This document shows, piece by piece, positions 44,296 to 53,191 of a stretch of DNA of 64,000 nucleotides. The position numbers and the translations under genes were made by a program. The DNA comes from Ruegeria intermedia (GTDB lineage: Bacteria > Pseudomonadota > Alphaproteobacteria > Rhodobacterales > Rhodobacteraceae), in contig NZ_FQVK01000012.1 of assembly GCF_900129345.1 (NCBI RefSeq), positions 1 to 64,000 on the forward strand, given 5' to 3'. How positions within the stretch are numbered: position 1 is the first letter of the stretch; each line of letters begins with the position of its first letter. The notes below the pieces were generated by a model, which was not told the origin of the DNA, ran no database searches, and worked only from the letters and a program-made list of their open reading frames with translations.

Positions 44296-44840
44296 TCAAG
44301 CTTGTTTCGCTTCCGTCGTTTCGTTGCCGGCGTTCTTGACGAAGAACGCCATGAAGATCAGGCCGAACCCGTTGAACAGCATCTCGATGCCCAAAAGGAT
44401 TCCCAGCAGGCTGAGCGCCAGTCCGACCGAGGCATTGGCCATGATGTAGCCGGCCAGCACCAGGGACAGCAGGCCGGAAATGAGCGTGGGCCAGAAATAC
44501 TGCGTGCCGCGCATCTGGAACGACAGGATGATCCGGGCGAGACGCCGGCGATGAACAGGATCATCACCACCGTGGCCAGCGTCAGAACGCCCTGCAGCGG
44601 ATGATCCAGGAAGGACCAGCCCAGAAACAGCATCACGGCGCCCATGATGAAGGCCAGGATCTTGTTGCCGATGCCTTCCACCGAGAACCCGCCCACGACC
44701 TGCAGCACGCCCGAGATCAGCAGCAACGCCCCGGTAACCACGGTCACCGCCACCGATGCCACGATGGGCGCGCCCAGAACGAAGATGCCGAACACGATCG
44801 ACAGCAGCCCCATCAGGAGCCATTTGACCCAATCACTCAT
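44296..44840 (-). pseudogene. HdeD/DUF308-like membrane protein, frameshifted
   Basis: The N-terminal part (from ATG 44840) encodes MSDWVKWLLMGLLSIVFGIF, then LLLISGVLQVVGG and VMILFIAGV in one frame. The C-terminal part continues in another frame as RIILSFQMRGTQYFWPTLIS, ending [18 protein letters not shown]. Together they make a six-helix DUF308 protein of about 180 residues. The break is near 44535-44542, where one base seems to be missing (GTCTCGCCCGGATC). Either a pseudogene, a sequencing error, or a programmed shift; the first two are more likely. Confidence 0.75.
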
Positions 44841-44878
44841 TTCAGTTCTCCCTCAAAAAAAGAAACAATGAGGGGACC

Positions 44879-46282
44879 TTACATCAATTCGCGCACATCT
44901 GTCAGTTTTCCGGTGATTGCCGCAGCGGCAGCCATGGCCGGGCTGAGAAGATGGGTGCGCCCGCCACGGCCCTGACGGCCCTCGAAATTGCGGTTCGAGG
45001 TCGCGGCACAGCGTTCGCCGGGCTGCAGTTGGTCGGGGTTCATCGCCAGGCACATCGAACAACCCGCAAGGCGCCATTCGAACCCGGCCTGCTTGAAGAT
45101 TTCGGCGATTCCTTCCTCTTCGGCCTGCGCGCGGACAAGGCCCGAGCCTGGCACGACCATGGCGCGGATGCCGTCCTTGATCTTTTTGCCCTTGAGGATC
45201 TCGGCGGCGGCGCGCAGATCCTCGATCCGGCCGTTGGTGCAAGAGCCGATGAAGACCGTGTCGATCTCGATGTCGCTCAGCTTCTGGCCCGGCTTCAGGC
45301 CCATGTATTCGATAGAGCGGCGCGCGGCCTCGACCTTGCCGCCCTCGAAATCCTCGGGGTTGGGCACGGTCGCGGTGATCGGCAGAACGTCTTCGGGGCT
45401 GGTGCCCCAGGTGACCACGGGGGCGATGTCCTCGCCGCGGATGGTGACGACCTTGTCCCAATGGGCGTCGTCATCGGAATAAAGCGTCTTCCACCAGGCC
45501 ATGGCGGCCTCCCACTGCGCGCCCTTGGGGGCATGCGGGCGGCCCTTGACGTATTCGAACGTCTTTTCGTCCGGCGCGATCAGGCCGGCGCGGGCGCCGC
45601 CCTCGATGGCCATGTTGCAGACGGTCATGCGGCCTTCCATCGACAGGTCGCGGATCGCTTCGCCGCAATACTCGATCACATAGCCGGTGCCGCCGGCGGT
45701 GCCGGTTTCGCCGATCACGGCCAGGGTGATGTCCTTGGCGGTCACGCCCGGCTGCAGCTTGCCGGTGATCTCGACCTTCATGTTCTTGGACTTTTTCTGG
45801 ATCAGCGTCTGCGTGGCCAGAACATGCTCGACCTCGGAGGTGCCGATACCGTGGGCCAGCGCGCCGAACGCGCCGTGGGTGGCGGTGTGGCTGTCGCCGC
45901 AGACCACGGTCATGCCCGGCAGGGTCCAGCCCTGTTCGGGGCCGACGATGTGGACGATGCCCTGACGGATGTCATTCACCGGGTAGTAGTGAATGCCGAA
46001 TTCGCGGGCGTTCTTGTCCAGCGCTTCGACCTGAATGCGCGATTCGGGGTTTTCAATACCGTTCACGCGGTCGGGCGTGGTGGGCACGTTGTGGTCCGGC
46101 ACGGCAATGGTCTTTTCCGGCGCGCGCACCTTGCGGCCCGCCATGCGCAGGCCTTCGAAGGCTTGCGGGCTGGTCACTTCGTGCACCAAGTGACGGTCGA
46201 TATACAGCAGGCAGGTGCCATCGTCGGCTTCGTGCACGACATGGGCGTCCCAGATCTTGTCATAGAGTGTTTTGGGGGACAT
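44879..46282 (-). CDS. leuC: 3-isopropylmalate dehydratase large subunit LeuC
   Basis: A 467-residue aconitase-type Fe-S subunit. Cluster Cys residues lie in [16 protein letters not shown] and [40 protein letters not shown] is the N-terminal signature. The protein begins [20 protein letters not shown] at 46282; the frame is open upstream to 46381 without conserved sequence. First gene of the leuC-(HdeD-like)-leuD unit. Confidence 0.95.
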   Translation of the reverse strand: MSPKTLYDKIWDAHVVHEADDGTCLLYIDRHLVHEVTSPQAFEGLRMAGRKVRAPEKTIAVPDHNVPTTPDRVNGIENPESRIQVEALDKNAREFGIHYYPVNDIRQGIVHIVGPEQGWTLPGMTVVCGDSHTATHGAFGALAHGIGTSEVEHVLATQTLIQKKSKNMKVEITGKLQPGVTAKDITLAVIGETGTAGGTGYVIEYCGEAIRDLSMEGRMTVCNMAIEGGARAGLIAPDEKTFEYVKGRPHAPKGAQWEAAMAWWKTLYSDDDAHWDKVVTIRGEDIAPVVTWGTSPEDVLPITATVPNPEDFEGGKVEAARRSIEYMGLKPGQKLSDIEIDTVFIGSCTNGRIEDLRAAAEILKGKKIKDGIRAMVVPGSGLVRAQAEEEGIAEIFKQAGFEWRLAGCSMCLAMNPDQLQPGERCAATSNRNFEGRQGRGGRTHLLSPAMAAAAAITGKLTDVRELM

Positions 46283-46542
46283 CGGTCCTCTCCCGTTTTG
46301 TATTGAGAAATGCTGGCGAGTGGCTGGGCGCCGATTATAGGCGGGCCAGAACCGTGCGGGCGGCCCCGAAGAACCGTTCACGCAGGCGCGCGCGGTCTTG
46401 CAGGTTGGGAGCAGGGGCCTGATGGAATGTCATGCGATCCAGATATATCGCGAGCGTCTGTCAATCAAGGTTCAATGCCGTGGCCACCCGGTGCCTTGCA
46501 TACCGGCGCGTAGCTGGTCAATCTGGCCGACAGGAGGCGTGA

Positions 46543-47904
46543 ATGGACAGCGACTTGATCCCCCGCTCGATTTCCGAGCTGTTCGATACAATGGTCGAGG
46601 CATTCCTGCTTCAGTTCGGAGCACTGATCGAGCTGATCGTGACCCCGGGCTGGCGTCAGTATCAATTGTTGATCGTGCTGCTCCTGGTGGCCGCTTCCTT
46701 TGTTCTGAAGGCCGCCACACTTGGAAGATGGGAAGCCTGGGCCCGTTCCCGCAGCGGCTGGCCCAAATGGCGGCTGCGGACTCTGGTCCAGTTCATGCGG
46801 CGGCTGACATTGGTCTATTTCGTGCTTCTGTCCTGGGGCGTCTACCTGGTGATGCAGCAGGTCACCTGGCCGTCGCGCAGCTATATCATCGGCGTTCTGG
46901 CAACGCTGGCAACCGCGTGGCTGGTCATTGCGCTGCTGTCGCATCTTGTGCGCAACCGCACGATCCGGCGCATCTTCCGCTGGTCGATGTGGATCTATGC
47001 AACGCTGGTCGCGCTGAGCCTGACCGACGACGTGGCCGAGTTTCTGGACGGGGTCGCGATCACGATCGGTGATCTGCACATTTCCGTTCTCGGGATTCTC
47101 AAGGCGACCTTGCTGATCGGCACTTTGCTGGTGCTGGCGCGGTTGGGCACCCGGGCGGCGGAACGGGGGCTGAAGAACAACGAAGATATTTCGCCCTCGA
47201 TGCAGGTGCTGCTGGCCAAGGGCATCCAGGTCGCGTTGTACGGGCTGGTCTTTCTGATCGGGATCCGCACGCTGGGCTTCGACCTGACCGGGATCGCGCT
47301 GCTGTCCGGCGCGGTGGGCGTGGGCATCGGTTTCGGCCTGCAGAAGGTCGTGTCGAACCTGATCTCGGGGATCATCATCCTGATGGACCGGTCGATCAAG
47401 CCGGGCGACGTGATCTCGCTGGGCGACACGTTCGGCTGGATCAACGCGCTGGGCGCCCGTTATGTCTCGGTCGTCACCCGCGACGGGCGCGAATACCTGA
47501 TCCCGAACGAGGATCTGATCACCGGACGGGTGGTGAACTGGTCCCATTCCGACGAATTCGTCCGGCTGGATCTGACCTTCGGCACCAGCTACGGCGACGA
47601 CCCGCACAAGGTGCGCGAGACCGCCGTGCGAACGGTGAAAACGGTCAAGCGCGTGCTGAGCGGCGGCAAGCACGAACCGGTCTGCCACATCACCGGGTTT
47701 GGCGACAGCAGCGTCGATTACGTGCTGCGGTTCTGGATCCGCGACCCGACCGCCGGACTGACCAACATCCGCGGCAATGTCTATCTGGCGCTGTGGGATG
47801 CGTTCAAGGCCGAGGGCATCTCGATTCCCTTCCCGCAGCGCGAGGTGCGCTTGCTGGGCCAGGGGCAGACCGGCGTCGTTGCGCAACAAATCGACACGGA
47901 ATGA
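46543..47904 (+). CDS. MscS family mechanosensitive ion channel
   Basis: A 453-residue channel. Several N-terminal membrane helices (about 20-190) precede the conserved pore and beta domain: LSGAVGVGIGFGLQKVVSNL, then GIIILMDRSIKPGDVISLGD and YVSVVTRDGREYLIPNEDLI, and the C-terminal alpha/beta vestibule ending IPFPQREVRLLGQG. This is a larger MscS than the E. coli one (286 aa), similar to YbdG/MscK-type members. Gene stands alone; no direct partner. Confidence 0.87.
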   Translation: MDSDLIPRSISELFDTMVEAFLLQFGALIELIVTPGWRQYQLLIVLLLVAASFVLKAATLGRWEAWARSRSGWPKWRLRTLVQFMRRLTLVYFVLLSWGVYLVMQQVTWPSRSYIIGVLATLATAWLVIALLSHLVRNRTIRRIFRWSMWIYATLVALSLTDDVAEFLDGVAITIGDLHISVLGILKATLLIGTLLVLARLGTRAAERGLKNNEDISPSMQVLLAKGIQVALYGLVFLIGIRTLGFDLTGIALLSGAVGVGIGFGLQKVVSNLISGIIILMDRSIKPGDVISLGDTFGWINALGARYVSVVTRDGREYLIPNEDLITGRVVNWSHSDEFVRLDLTFGTSYGDDPHKVRETAVRTVKTVKRVLSGGKHEPVCHITGFGDSSVDYVLRFWIRDPTAGLTNIRGNVYLALWDAFKAEGISIPFPQREVRLLGQGQTGVVAQQIDTE

Positions 47905-47971
47905 TCACCCCTGTGTGCGCACCGCCTGCGATTCATTGAATTGTTGCAATCGGCTTGCTACCTTATTACTA

Positions 47972-47988
47972 CCCCGGCGCCGGGGTTT
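47972..47988. terminator. palindrome CCCCGGCGCCGGGG followed by TTT
   Basis: A perfect 14-bp palindrome with a very short loop sits 67 bp after the MscS gene and before rsfS. It may be a weak terminator of mscS or a structure in the rsfS leader. Confidence 0.35.
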
Positions 47989-48012
47989 GGCGGCGCTTTA
48001 TCAAGGAGGACC

Positions 48013-48069
48013 ATGTCCTGTCTCTGCATACACAGGCGGGTTTGCCCGCCGATGATGGGGCCACGGTGA
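48013..48069 (+). CDS. possible 18-aa leader peptide upstream of rsfS
   Basis: AAGGAGG at 48003-48009 lies at ideal distance before ATG 48013. This frame reads MSCLCIHRRVCPPMMGPR and stops at TGA 48067-48069, whose A is the first base of the rsfS ATG. It may be a translated leader coupled to rsfS. Alternatively a single-base error separates this start from a longer rsfS N-terminus, since the rsfS frame is also open here. Confidence 0.35.
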   Translation: MSCLCIHRRVCPPMMGPR

Positions 48070-48428
48070 TGGCCCAGTCTCAGCCAATCAGCGAAAAGCT
48101 GCTTGAGCGTGTTCTTTCCTCTCTTTCCGACGACAAGGCCGAAGACGTCGTGCAGATCGATCTGCGCGGGAAATCCTCGGTGGCCGACTACATGGTCATC
48201 GCGTCGGGCCGGTCGACGCGTCAGGTGTCGGCGATGTCGGAAAAGCTGACGGATCGCATCAAGCAGGAATTCGGGTTCACCTCGAAGGTCGAAGGCAAGG
48301 ATGCCGGCGACTGGGTGCTGATCGATACGGGCGACGTGATCGTCCATATCTTCCGCCCCGAAGTGCGCGAATTCTACCAGCTGGAAAAGATGTGGCTGCC
48401 CCAGGGCGGCAGCGCCTCGGCCAACTGA
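48069..48428 (+). CDS. rsfS: ribosomal silencing factor RsfS
   Basis: A 119-residue RsfS (Iojap/DUF143) protein that binds ribosomal protein L14 and blocks subunit joining in starvation. KAEDVVQIDLRGKSSVADYM, ASGRSTRQVSAMSEKLTD and GDWVLIDTGDVIVHIFRPEV are signature segments. ATG 48069 has a poor ribosome-binding site itself; translation may depend on the leader ORF ending within its ATG. rlmH follows, the usual pairing. Confidence 0.88.
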   Translation: MAQSQPISEKLLERVLSSLSDDKAEDVVQIDLRGKSSVADYMVIASGRSTRQVSAMSEKLTDRIKQEFGFTSKVEGKDAGDWVLIDTGDVIVHIFRPEVREFYQLEKMWLPQGGSASAN

Positions 48429-48472
48429 GGCGCCATCCCGGCCCGTATTGAAGGGCCGGCGGCGAGAGCGAC

Positions 48473-48943
48473 ATGCGTATCAGCATCTGTGCGGTCGGGC
48501 GATTGCGTGCCGGACCGGAGAAGACCCTGCTTGACGATTATCTGACCCGTTTCGACCGGACCGGCCGCAGCCTGGGCTTGGGGCCTGCGCGCGTGATCGA
48601 GGTCGAGGACAAGAAGAACGCCGGCATGGGCGCCGAGGCCGCCTTGCTGCGCAAGGCGCTGCCCAATGGGGCGCTGATCTGCACATTGGACGAGCGGGGA
48701 AAGGTGATGTCGTCCCCCGATTTCGCGCGGAAGCTGGCCGGGTGGCGCGACATGGGCCGGCAGGATCTGGCCTTTGTCATCGGTGGCGCCGACGGGATCG
48801 ACCCGGCGCTGCGGGCCGAGGCCGATTTCTCGATCTCTTTCGGCGCGATGGTCTGGCCGCATATGCTGGTCCGGGTGATGCTGTCGGAACAACTCTATCG
48901 TGCCGCGACGATCCTGTCGGGCGGCCCGTATCATCGGGCCTGA
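48473..48943 (+). CDS. rlmH: 23S rRNA (pseudouridine1915-N3)-methyltransferase RlmH
   Basis: A 156-residue SPOUT methyltransferase. [20 protein letters not shown] begins it; [40 protein letters not shown] and LSGGPYHRA are the SAM-knot and C-terminal motifs. Methylates helix 69 of 23S rRNA. It sits 44 bases after rsfS, a widespread pairing. Confidence 0.93.
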   Translation: MRISICAVGRLRAGPEKTLLDDYLTRFDRTGRSLGLGPARVIEVEDKKNAGMGAEAALLRKALPNGALICTLDERGKVMSSPDFARKLAGWRDMGRQDLAFVIGGADGIDPALRAEADFSISFGAMVWPHMLVRVMLSEQLYRAATILSGGPYHRA

Positions 48944-48948
48944 CCGCT

Positions 48949-49434
48949 GTGGCCCGTCTGCTGATCGTCTATCATTCGCGCACCGGCGGCAGCCGGCAGA
49001 TGGCCGATGCGGCCGCACAGGCGGCCAGCACCGAGGCCGAGGTCAGCCTGAAACCCGCCGACCAGGCCGGACCCGACGATTTGCTGGCGGCCGACGGATA
49101 CATCTTTTGCGCGCCCGAGAACCTCGCGGCGTTGTCAGGCGTCATGAAAGACTTCTTCGATCGCTGCTATTACCCGGTTCTGGGCCGGATCGAGGGGCGG
49201 CCCTATGCGCAGATGATCTGCGCCGGGTCCGACGGTCAGAACGCGGCGCGGCAGCTGGCGCGCATCGCCACCGGTTGGCGCCTGAAAGAGGTGCAGCCGC
49301 CCCTCATCATCTGCACCCATGCCCAGACGCCCGAGGCGATATTGGCGGAAAAGACCATCCCCGAGGATGACCTGGACAAATGCCGCGAGATCGGCGCCGC
49401 GCTGGGCGCCGGGTTGTCGCTGGGCGTGTTCTGA
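48949..49434 (+). CDS. flavodoxin-like/NADPH-dependent FMN reductase family protein
   Basis: A 161-residue flavodoxin-fold protein with the FMN phosphate loop YHSRTGGSRQMADAA at the N-terminus and ICAPENLAALSG-type segment (FCAPENLAALSGVMKDFFDR) for the ring. GTG 48949 is the start: the frame continues upstream through rlmH, and the family begins with a hydrophobic strand (LLIVYHSRTG). It follows the rlmH stop by 5 bases. Substrate unknown. Confidence 0.72.
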   Translation: MARLLIVYHSRTGGSRQMADAAAQAASTEAEVSLKPADQAGPDDLLAADGYIFCAPENLAALSGVMKDFFDRCYYPVLGRIEGRPYAQMICAGSDGQNAARQLARIATGWRLKEVQPPLIICTHAQTPEAILAEKTIPEDDLDKCREIGAALGAGLSLGVF

Positions 49435-49437
49435 CGA

Positions 49438-49785
49438 TCAGTCCAGCGTCACAAGCGTGGTGTCCGCGTTCCAGCCATCGACACTGCACCGGGCCTGGAC
49501 CTGGACCTGGTTCGCGCCTTCGGGGATCGCGACCCCGCCCAACGACCGGGTAAAGGGCTGCTCGGTCTCGTGCGGGTGATGCAGCACCCGCATCCCCAGC
49601 TCGGTCCCGTCCATCGCCAGAACGCGCCAGCCATCGGCATAGTGGTCCCACCCGGTATCGGGGTGGCGGATGGTCACGTCGAATCGCCAGGTCTCGCCCG
49701 TGCGCGTCGCGGTGACATTTTCGACCGTCGGCGGGTCGGCGAGGGCCGGGGCGGCCAGAAACAGGCAGGGGATCAGGTGTCGCAT
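49438..49785 (-). CDS. secreted small protein of unknown function
   Basis: A 115-residue protein with signal peptide MRHLIPCLFLAAPALA. The mature part has WRFDVTIRHPDTGWDHYADG and WRVLAMDGTELGMRVLHHPH, resembling a beta-sandwich. No known family was identified. It faces the flavodoxin-like gene (3 bases between stops) and lies downstream of the DUF599 gene on the same strand, 35 bases apart. Confidence 0.6.
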   Translation of the reverse strand: MRHLIPCLFLAAPALADPPTVENVTATRTGETWRFDVTIRHPDTGWDHYADGWRVLAMDGTELGMRVLHHPHETEQPFTRSLGGVAIPEGANQVQVQARCSVDGWNADTTLVTLD

Positions 49786-49820
49786 TGCGCCAGTCTAGGA
49801 TCTGATCGGGCGGGGCGTGA

Positions 49821-50531
49821 TCACGTCTGCGTGTCCGGCGGCAGGCTCAGCAGGATCGCGCGGGAATGCGAGGCAAACTCGCGCCGATACAGAACCCCCA
49901 ATGTCAGAAGCGTGCCGATGATCAGCGCGATCGGGCCCAGGATCCACGCCAGCGAGGCCAGCGCGAAATAGGTGGCGCGCAGGGCACGGTTGAAGCTGCG
50001 CGCGGCGGTCACGCAGATCTCGGCCGCCTGCGCCGCGCGGGGATAGGCCTGCGGATCCTCGGGGTCGTTCGGCACCGCCGCCATCAGCACCGCGCAGTAG
50101 CCGAACAACCGATGCGCCCAGACGTATTTCAGAAAGGCATTCGACAGAAACAGCAACACGATCAGGATCTTGACCTCCCACACCATGGCCGGTGCGCTGC
50201 CGATGGCCAGATCCTTGGCGACGCCCGACAGCCGCTCGGTATTGCCCAGAAGGGCCAGCCCGCCCCCGATGGCGATCATCGTGGTCGAGGCAAAGAACGT
50301 GCTGCCCTGACGCATCGTGCCCACGACCTGGGCGTCGAACATGCGGGGCTGACGGGTCACCATTTCGCGCATCCAGCAGCGGCGGAATTCGTCCATCATC
50401 ACCGCGACCGAGCGCTTGCCCGGCGCGGGGTTCTCGATCCGCCAGCCGATCCATTGCCATGCGATCAGCAACAGCAGGACGGCGGCGTAGTCCAAAGGCG
50501 AAAACAGCAGGGCGCGTTCTGTCAATGTCAT
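49821..50531 (-). CDS. DUF599 family membrane protein
   Basis: A 236-residue protein with four hydrophobic segments (LDYAAVLLLLIAWQWIGW, FFASTTMIAIGGGLALLG, VWEVKILIVLLFLSNAFL and LASLAWILGPIALIIGTLLT). RQPRMFDAQVVGTMRQGSTF and RSFNRALRATYFALASLAWI match the DUF599 family. Function unknown. It is divergent from glcD, with the GntR-type palindrome between them. Confidence 0.75.
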   Translation of the reverse strand: MTLTERALLFSPLDYAAVLLLLIAWQWIGWRIENPAPGKRSVAVMMDEFRRCWMREMVTRQPRMFDAQVVGTMRQGSTFFASTTMIAIGGGLALLGNTERLSGVAKDLAIGSAPAMVWEVKILIVLLFLSNAFLKYVWAHRLFGYCAVLMAAVPNDPEDPQAYPRAAQAAEICVTAARSFNRALRATYFALASLAWILGPIALIIGTLLTLGVLYRREFASHSRAILLSLPPDTQT

Positions 50532-50576
50532 GGCGCGACAGTACGTCCGACGAAGGCAACTTGCCAGATGCAGAAA

Positions 50577-50597
50577 TTGGTAATATTATTTTACCAA
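50577..50597. promoter_or_regulatory. GntR-type palindrome before glcD
   Basis: TTGGTAA (50577-50583) and TTACCAA (50591-50597) are inverted arms around seven A/T bases, 16 bp before the glcD start. TGGT-n-ACCA palindromes are bound by FCD-type GntR regulators such as GlcC, which controls glycolate oxidase genes in E. coli. No glcC is adjacent. Confidence 0.6.
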
Positions 50598-50612
50598 ACC
50601 GGAGGACCCGCC

Positions 50613-52061
50613 ATGGACATGCCACAGCCCAACCCCGACGTTCTGGCCCGCAAGGCCAGCGTACTAGCCCGTCTGCGGCAGGTTCTGCCCGAAGATGCCA
50701 TCATTGCCGATCCGTCCGAAACCCGCGCCTATGAATGCGACGCCCTGACCGCCTACAAATGCGCGCCGATGATCGCGGTTCTGCCGTCCTCGACGCAGGA
50801 GGTCTCGGACATTCTGCGCATCTGCCATGACGAAGGCGTGCCGGTCGTGCCGCGCGGGGCCGGGACTTCGCTGGCCGGTGGGGCGCTGCCCACCGCCGAT
50901 TGCGTGATCCTGGGCGTGGCCCGCATGAACGAGGTGCTCGAGGTCGACTATGACAACCGCTTCATCCGCGTGCAGACCGGCCGCACCAATCTGAGCGTCA
51001 CCGGCGCGGTCGAAGAGCAGGATTTCTTCTATGCGCCCGATCCGTCGTCGCAGCTGGCCTGCGCCATCGCGGGCAATATCGCGATGAACTCGGGCGGCGC
51101 GCATTGCCTGAAATACGGCGTGACCACCAACAACCTGTTGGGCGTGACCATGGTGCTGATGGATGGCCGCGTGGTCGAGATCGGCGGCGCGCATCTGGAT
51201 TCCGGCGGGCTGGACCTGCTGGGCGTGATCTGCGGCTCGGAAGGGCAGCTGGGGGTCGTCACCGAGGCGACGCTGCGCATCCTGCGCAAGCCCGAAGGCG
51301 CGCGCCCGGTCCTGATGGGTTTTGATGACAACGCGGTGGCGGGCGAATGCGTCTCGGACATCATCAAATCGGGCATCCTGCCCGTGGCGATCGAGTTCAT
51401 GGACCGGCTGTGCATCGAGGCCTGCGAGAATTTTGCCCATGCCGGCTATCCGAATTGCGAGGCGCTGCTGATCGTCGAGGTCGAGGGCTCGGACGCCGAG
51501 ATCGACAGCCAGCTGGCCAAGATCGTCGAGATCGCCAAACGCCACAACCCGGTCGAGCTGCGCGAAAGCCAGTCGGCCGAGGAAAGCGCTCGCATCTGGC
51601 TGGGCCGGAAATCGGCCTTTGGCGCGATGGGGCAGATCAACGACTATATGTGCCTGGACGGCACGATCCCGGTGTCGGCCCTGCCGGACGTGCTGCGCCG
51701 CATCGGTGAACTGAGCAAAGAGTTTGGCCTGCCCGTGGGCAACGTGTTCCATGCCGGCGACGGCAACATGCACCCGCTGATTCTGTTCGACGCGAACAAG
51801 CCCGGCGATCTGGAAAAATGCGAGGCCTTCGGGGCCGAGATCCTGAAACTGTGCGTCGATGCCGGCGGCTGCCTGACCGGCGAGCATGGGGTGGGCATCG
51901 AAAAACGCGATCTGATGCATCATCAATACGCACCTCAGGACCTTGAGGCGCAGATGGCCGTCAAGGACGTGTTCGACCCGAAATGGCTGCTGAACCCTGC
52001 CAAGGTGTTCCCGCTGGATGCCAGTGCGGCCCGCCGCGTCGTGCCGATGGCGGCGGAATGA
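50613..52061 (+). CDS. glcD: glycolate oxidase subunit GlcD
   Basis: A 482-residue FAD-linked oxidase. The PP-loop is GVPVVPRGAGTSLAGGALPT, and FVYAPDPSSQ-like FFYAPDPSSQLACAIAGNIA with GGAHCLKYGVTTNNLLGVTM binds FAD. GNVFHAGDGNMHPLILFD and GCLTGEHGVGIEKRDLM are the substrate-domain motifs. Start ATG 50613 is preceded by GGAGGA. It oxidises glycolate (or D-lactate) to glyoxylate with GlcE and GlcF; the frame extends upstream across the DUF599 gene but is not used. Confidence 0.92.
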   Translation: MDMPQPNPDVLARKASVLARLRQVLPEDAIIADPSETRAYECDALTAYKCAPMIAVLPSSTQEVSDILRICHDEGVPVVPRGAGTSLAGGALPTADCVILGVARMNEVLEVDYDNRFIRVQTGRTNLSVTGAVEEQDFFYAPDPSSQLACAIAGNIAMNSGGAHCLKYGVTTNNLLGVTMVLMDGRVVEIGGAHLDSGGLDLLGVICGSEGQLGVVTEATLRILRKPEGARPVLMGFDDNAVAGECVSDIIKSGILPVAIEFMDRLCIEACENFAHAGYPNCEALLIVEVEGSDAEIDSQLAKIVEIAKRHNPVELRESQSAEESARIWLGRKSAFGAMGQINDYMCLDGTIPVSALPDVLRRIGELSKEFGLPVGNVFHAGDGNMHPLILFDANKPGDLEKCEAFGAEILKLCVDAGGCLTGEHGVGIEKRDLMHHQYAPQDLEAQMAVKDVFDPKWLLNPAKVFPLDASAARRVVPMAAE

Positions 52062-52086
52062 CTCCCAAGACAGAACGGACACCGCA

Positions 52087-53187
52087 ATGAGACCTGAATC
52101 AGAGTCTGAACTGGCCGAAATCGTGGCCGGCCTGAACGAACCGGTACGCGTTGTCGGTGGCGGCACGCGCGGTGTGACTGGCCCCGACCGGATGCTGAGC
52201 ACCGAGGGGCTGCGCGGTATCACCCTGTACGAGCCCGGAGCGCTGACGCTCGTGGCGCAGGCCGGAACGCCACTGGCCGAGATCGAGGCCGCGTTGGAGG
52301 CCGAAGGCCAGCAACTGGCATTCGAGCCGATGGACCATCGCGCCTTGCTGGGGTCCGCCGGTGAGCCCACGATCGGCGGTGTCGTGGCCGCCAACGTCTC
52401 GGGGCCGCGCCGGATCCAGGCCGGGGCCTGCCGCGATTTCCTGCTGGGCGTGCGCTTTGTCGACGGGCAGGGGCAGATCATCAAGAATGGCGGCCGGGTG
52501 ATGAAGAACGTTACCGGATACGATCTGGTCAAGCTGATGGCCGGGTCCTGGGGCACGCTGGGCGTGCTGACCGAGATGTCGCTGAAGGTGCTGCCCAAAC
52601 CCGAGGCCAGCGCGACGCTGGCCGTACCCGCCAAGGACGCAGCGACTGCGGTTCGCATCCTGTCCGAGGCGTTGAAATCACCCTTTGAGGTCACCGGCGC
52701 AGCCTATGATCCGCAGCAGCAGTGCGCCTTGATCCGGATCGAGGGGTTTGCGGAATCGGTCTCGTATCGCTCCGGGCGCCTGCAGGAGTTGCTGGGCCAG
52801 TTCGGCGCGGTTGATCCGGTCGAGCCGTCGGACGCCCTGTGGCAGACGACCCGCGATGCGGCCGATTTCGCCGACACGCCCGGCGATGTCTGGCGGATTT
52901 CGGTCAAACCCGGCGACGCGCCCGAAATCGCCGCGCGGGCCGAGGCCGACCGCACCCTGTTCGACTGGGGCGGCGGGTTGATCTGGGTGCTGGTGCCCGC
53001 AGGCACCGACCTGCGCGCGCGCATTGGCGCGTTTTCCGGCCACGCCACGCTGGTGCGGGCCGGGGCCGATACCCTTGCCCGGCTGGGCCGGTTCCAGCCG
53101 GAACCGCAGGGCATTTCGGCTCTGACACAGGGGATTCGACAGAAATTCGACCCGCGCGGCATGTTCAACCCCGGGCTGATGGAATAG
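52087..53187 (+). CDS. glcE: glycolate oxidase subunit GlcE
   Basis: A 366-residue FAD-binding subunit. VRVVGGGTRGVTGPDRML is the PP-loop-like segment; GSAGEPTIGGVVAANVSGPR and FVDGQGQIIKNGGRVMKNVT, then GYDLVKLMAGSWGTLGVLTE, are characteristic of GlcE. It starts 25 bases after glcD at ATG 52087; the upstream frame overlaps glcD. GlcF follows after 4 bases. Confidence 0.92.
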   Translation: MRPESESELAEIVAGLNEPVRVVGGGTRGVTGPDRMLSTEGLRGITLYEPGALTLVAQAGTPLAEIEAALEAEGQQLAFEPMDHRALLGSAGEPTIGGVVAANVSGPRRIQAGACRDFLLGVRFVDGQGQIIKNGGRVMKNVTGYDLVKLMAGSWGTLGVLTEMSLKVLPKPEASATLAVPAKDAATAVRILSEALKSPFEVTGAAYDPQQQCALIRIEGFAESVSYRSGRLQELLGQFGAVDPVEPSDALWQTTRDAADFADTPGDVWRISVKPGDAPEIAARAEADRTLFDWGGGLIWVLVPAGTDLRARIGAFSGHATLVRAGADTLARLGRFQPEPQGISALTQGIRQKFDPRGMFNPGLME

Positions 53188-53191
53188 GGCG

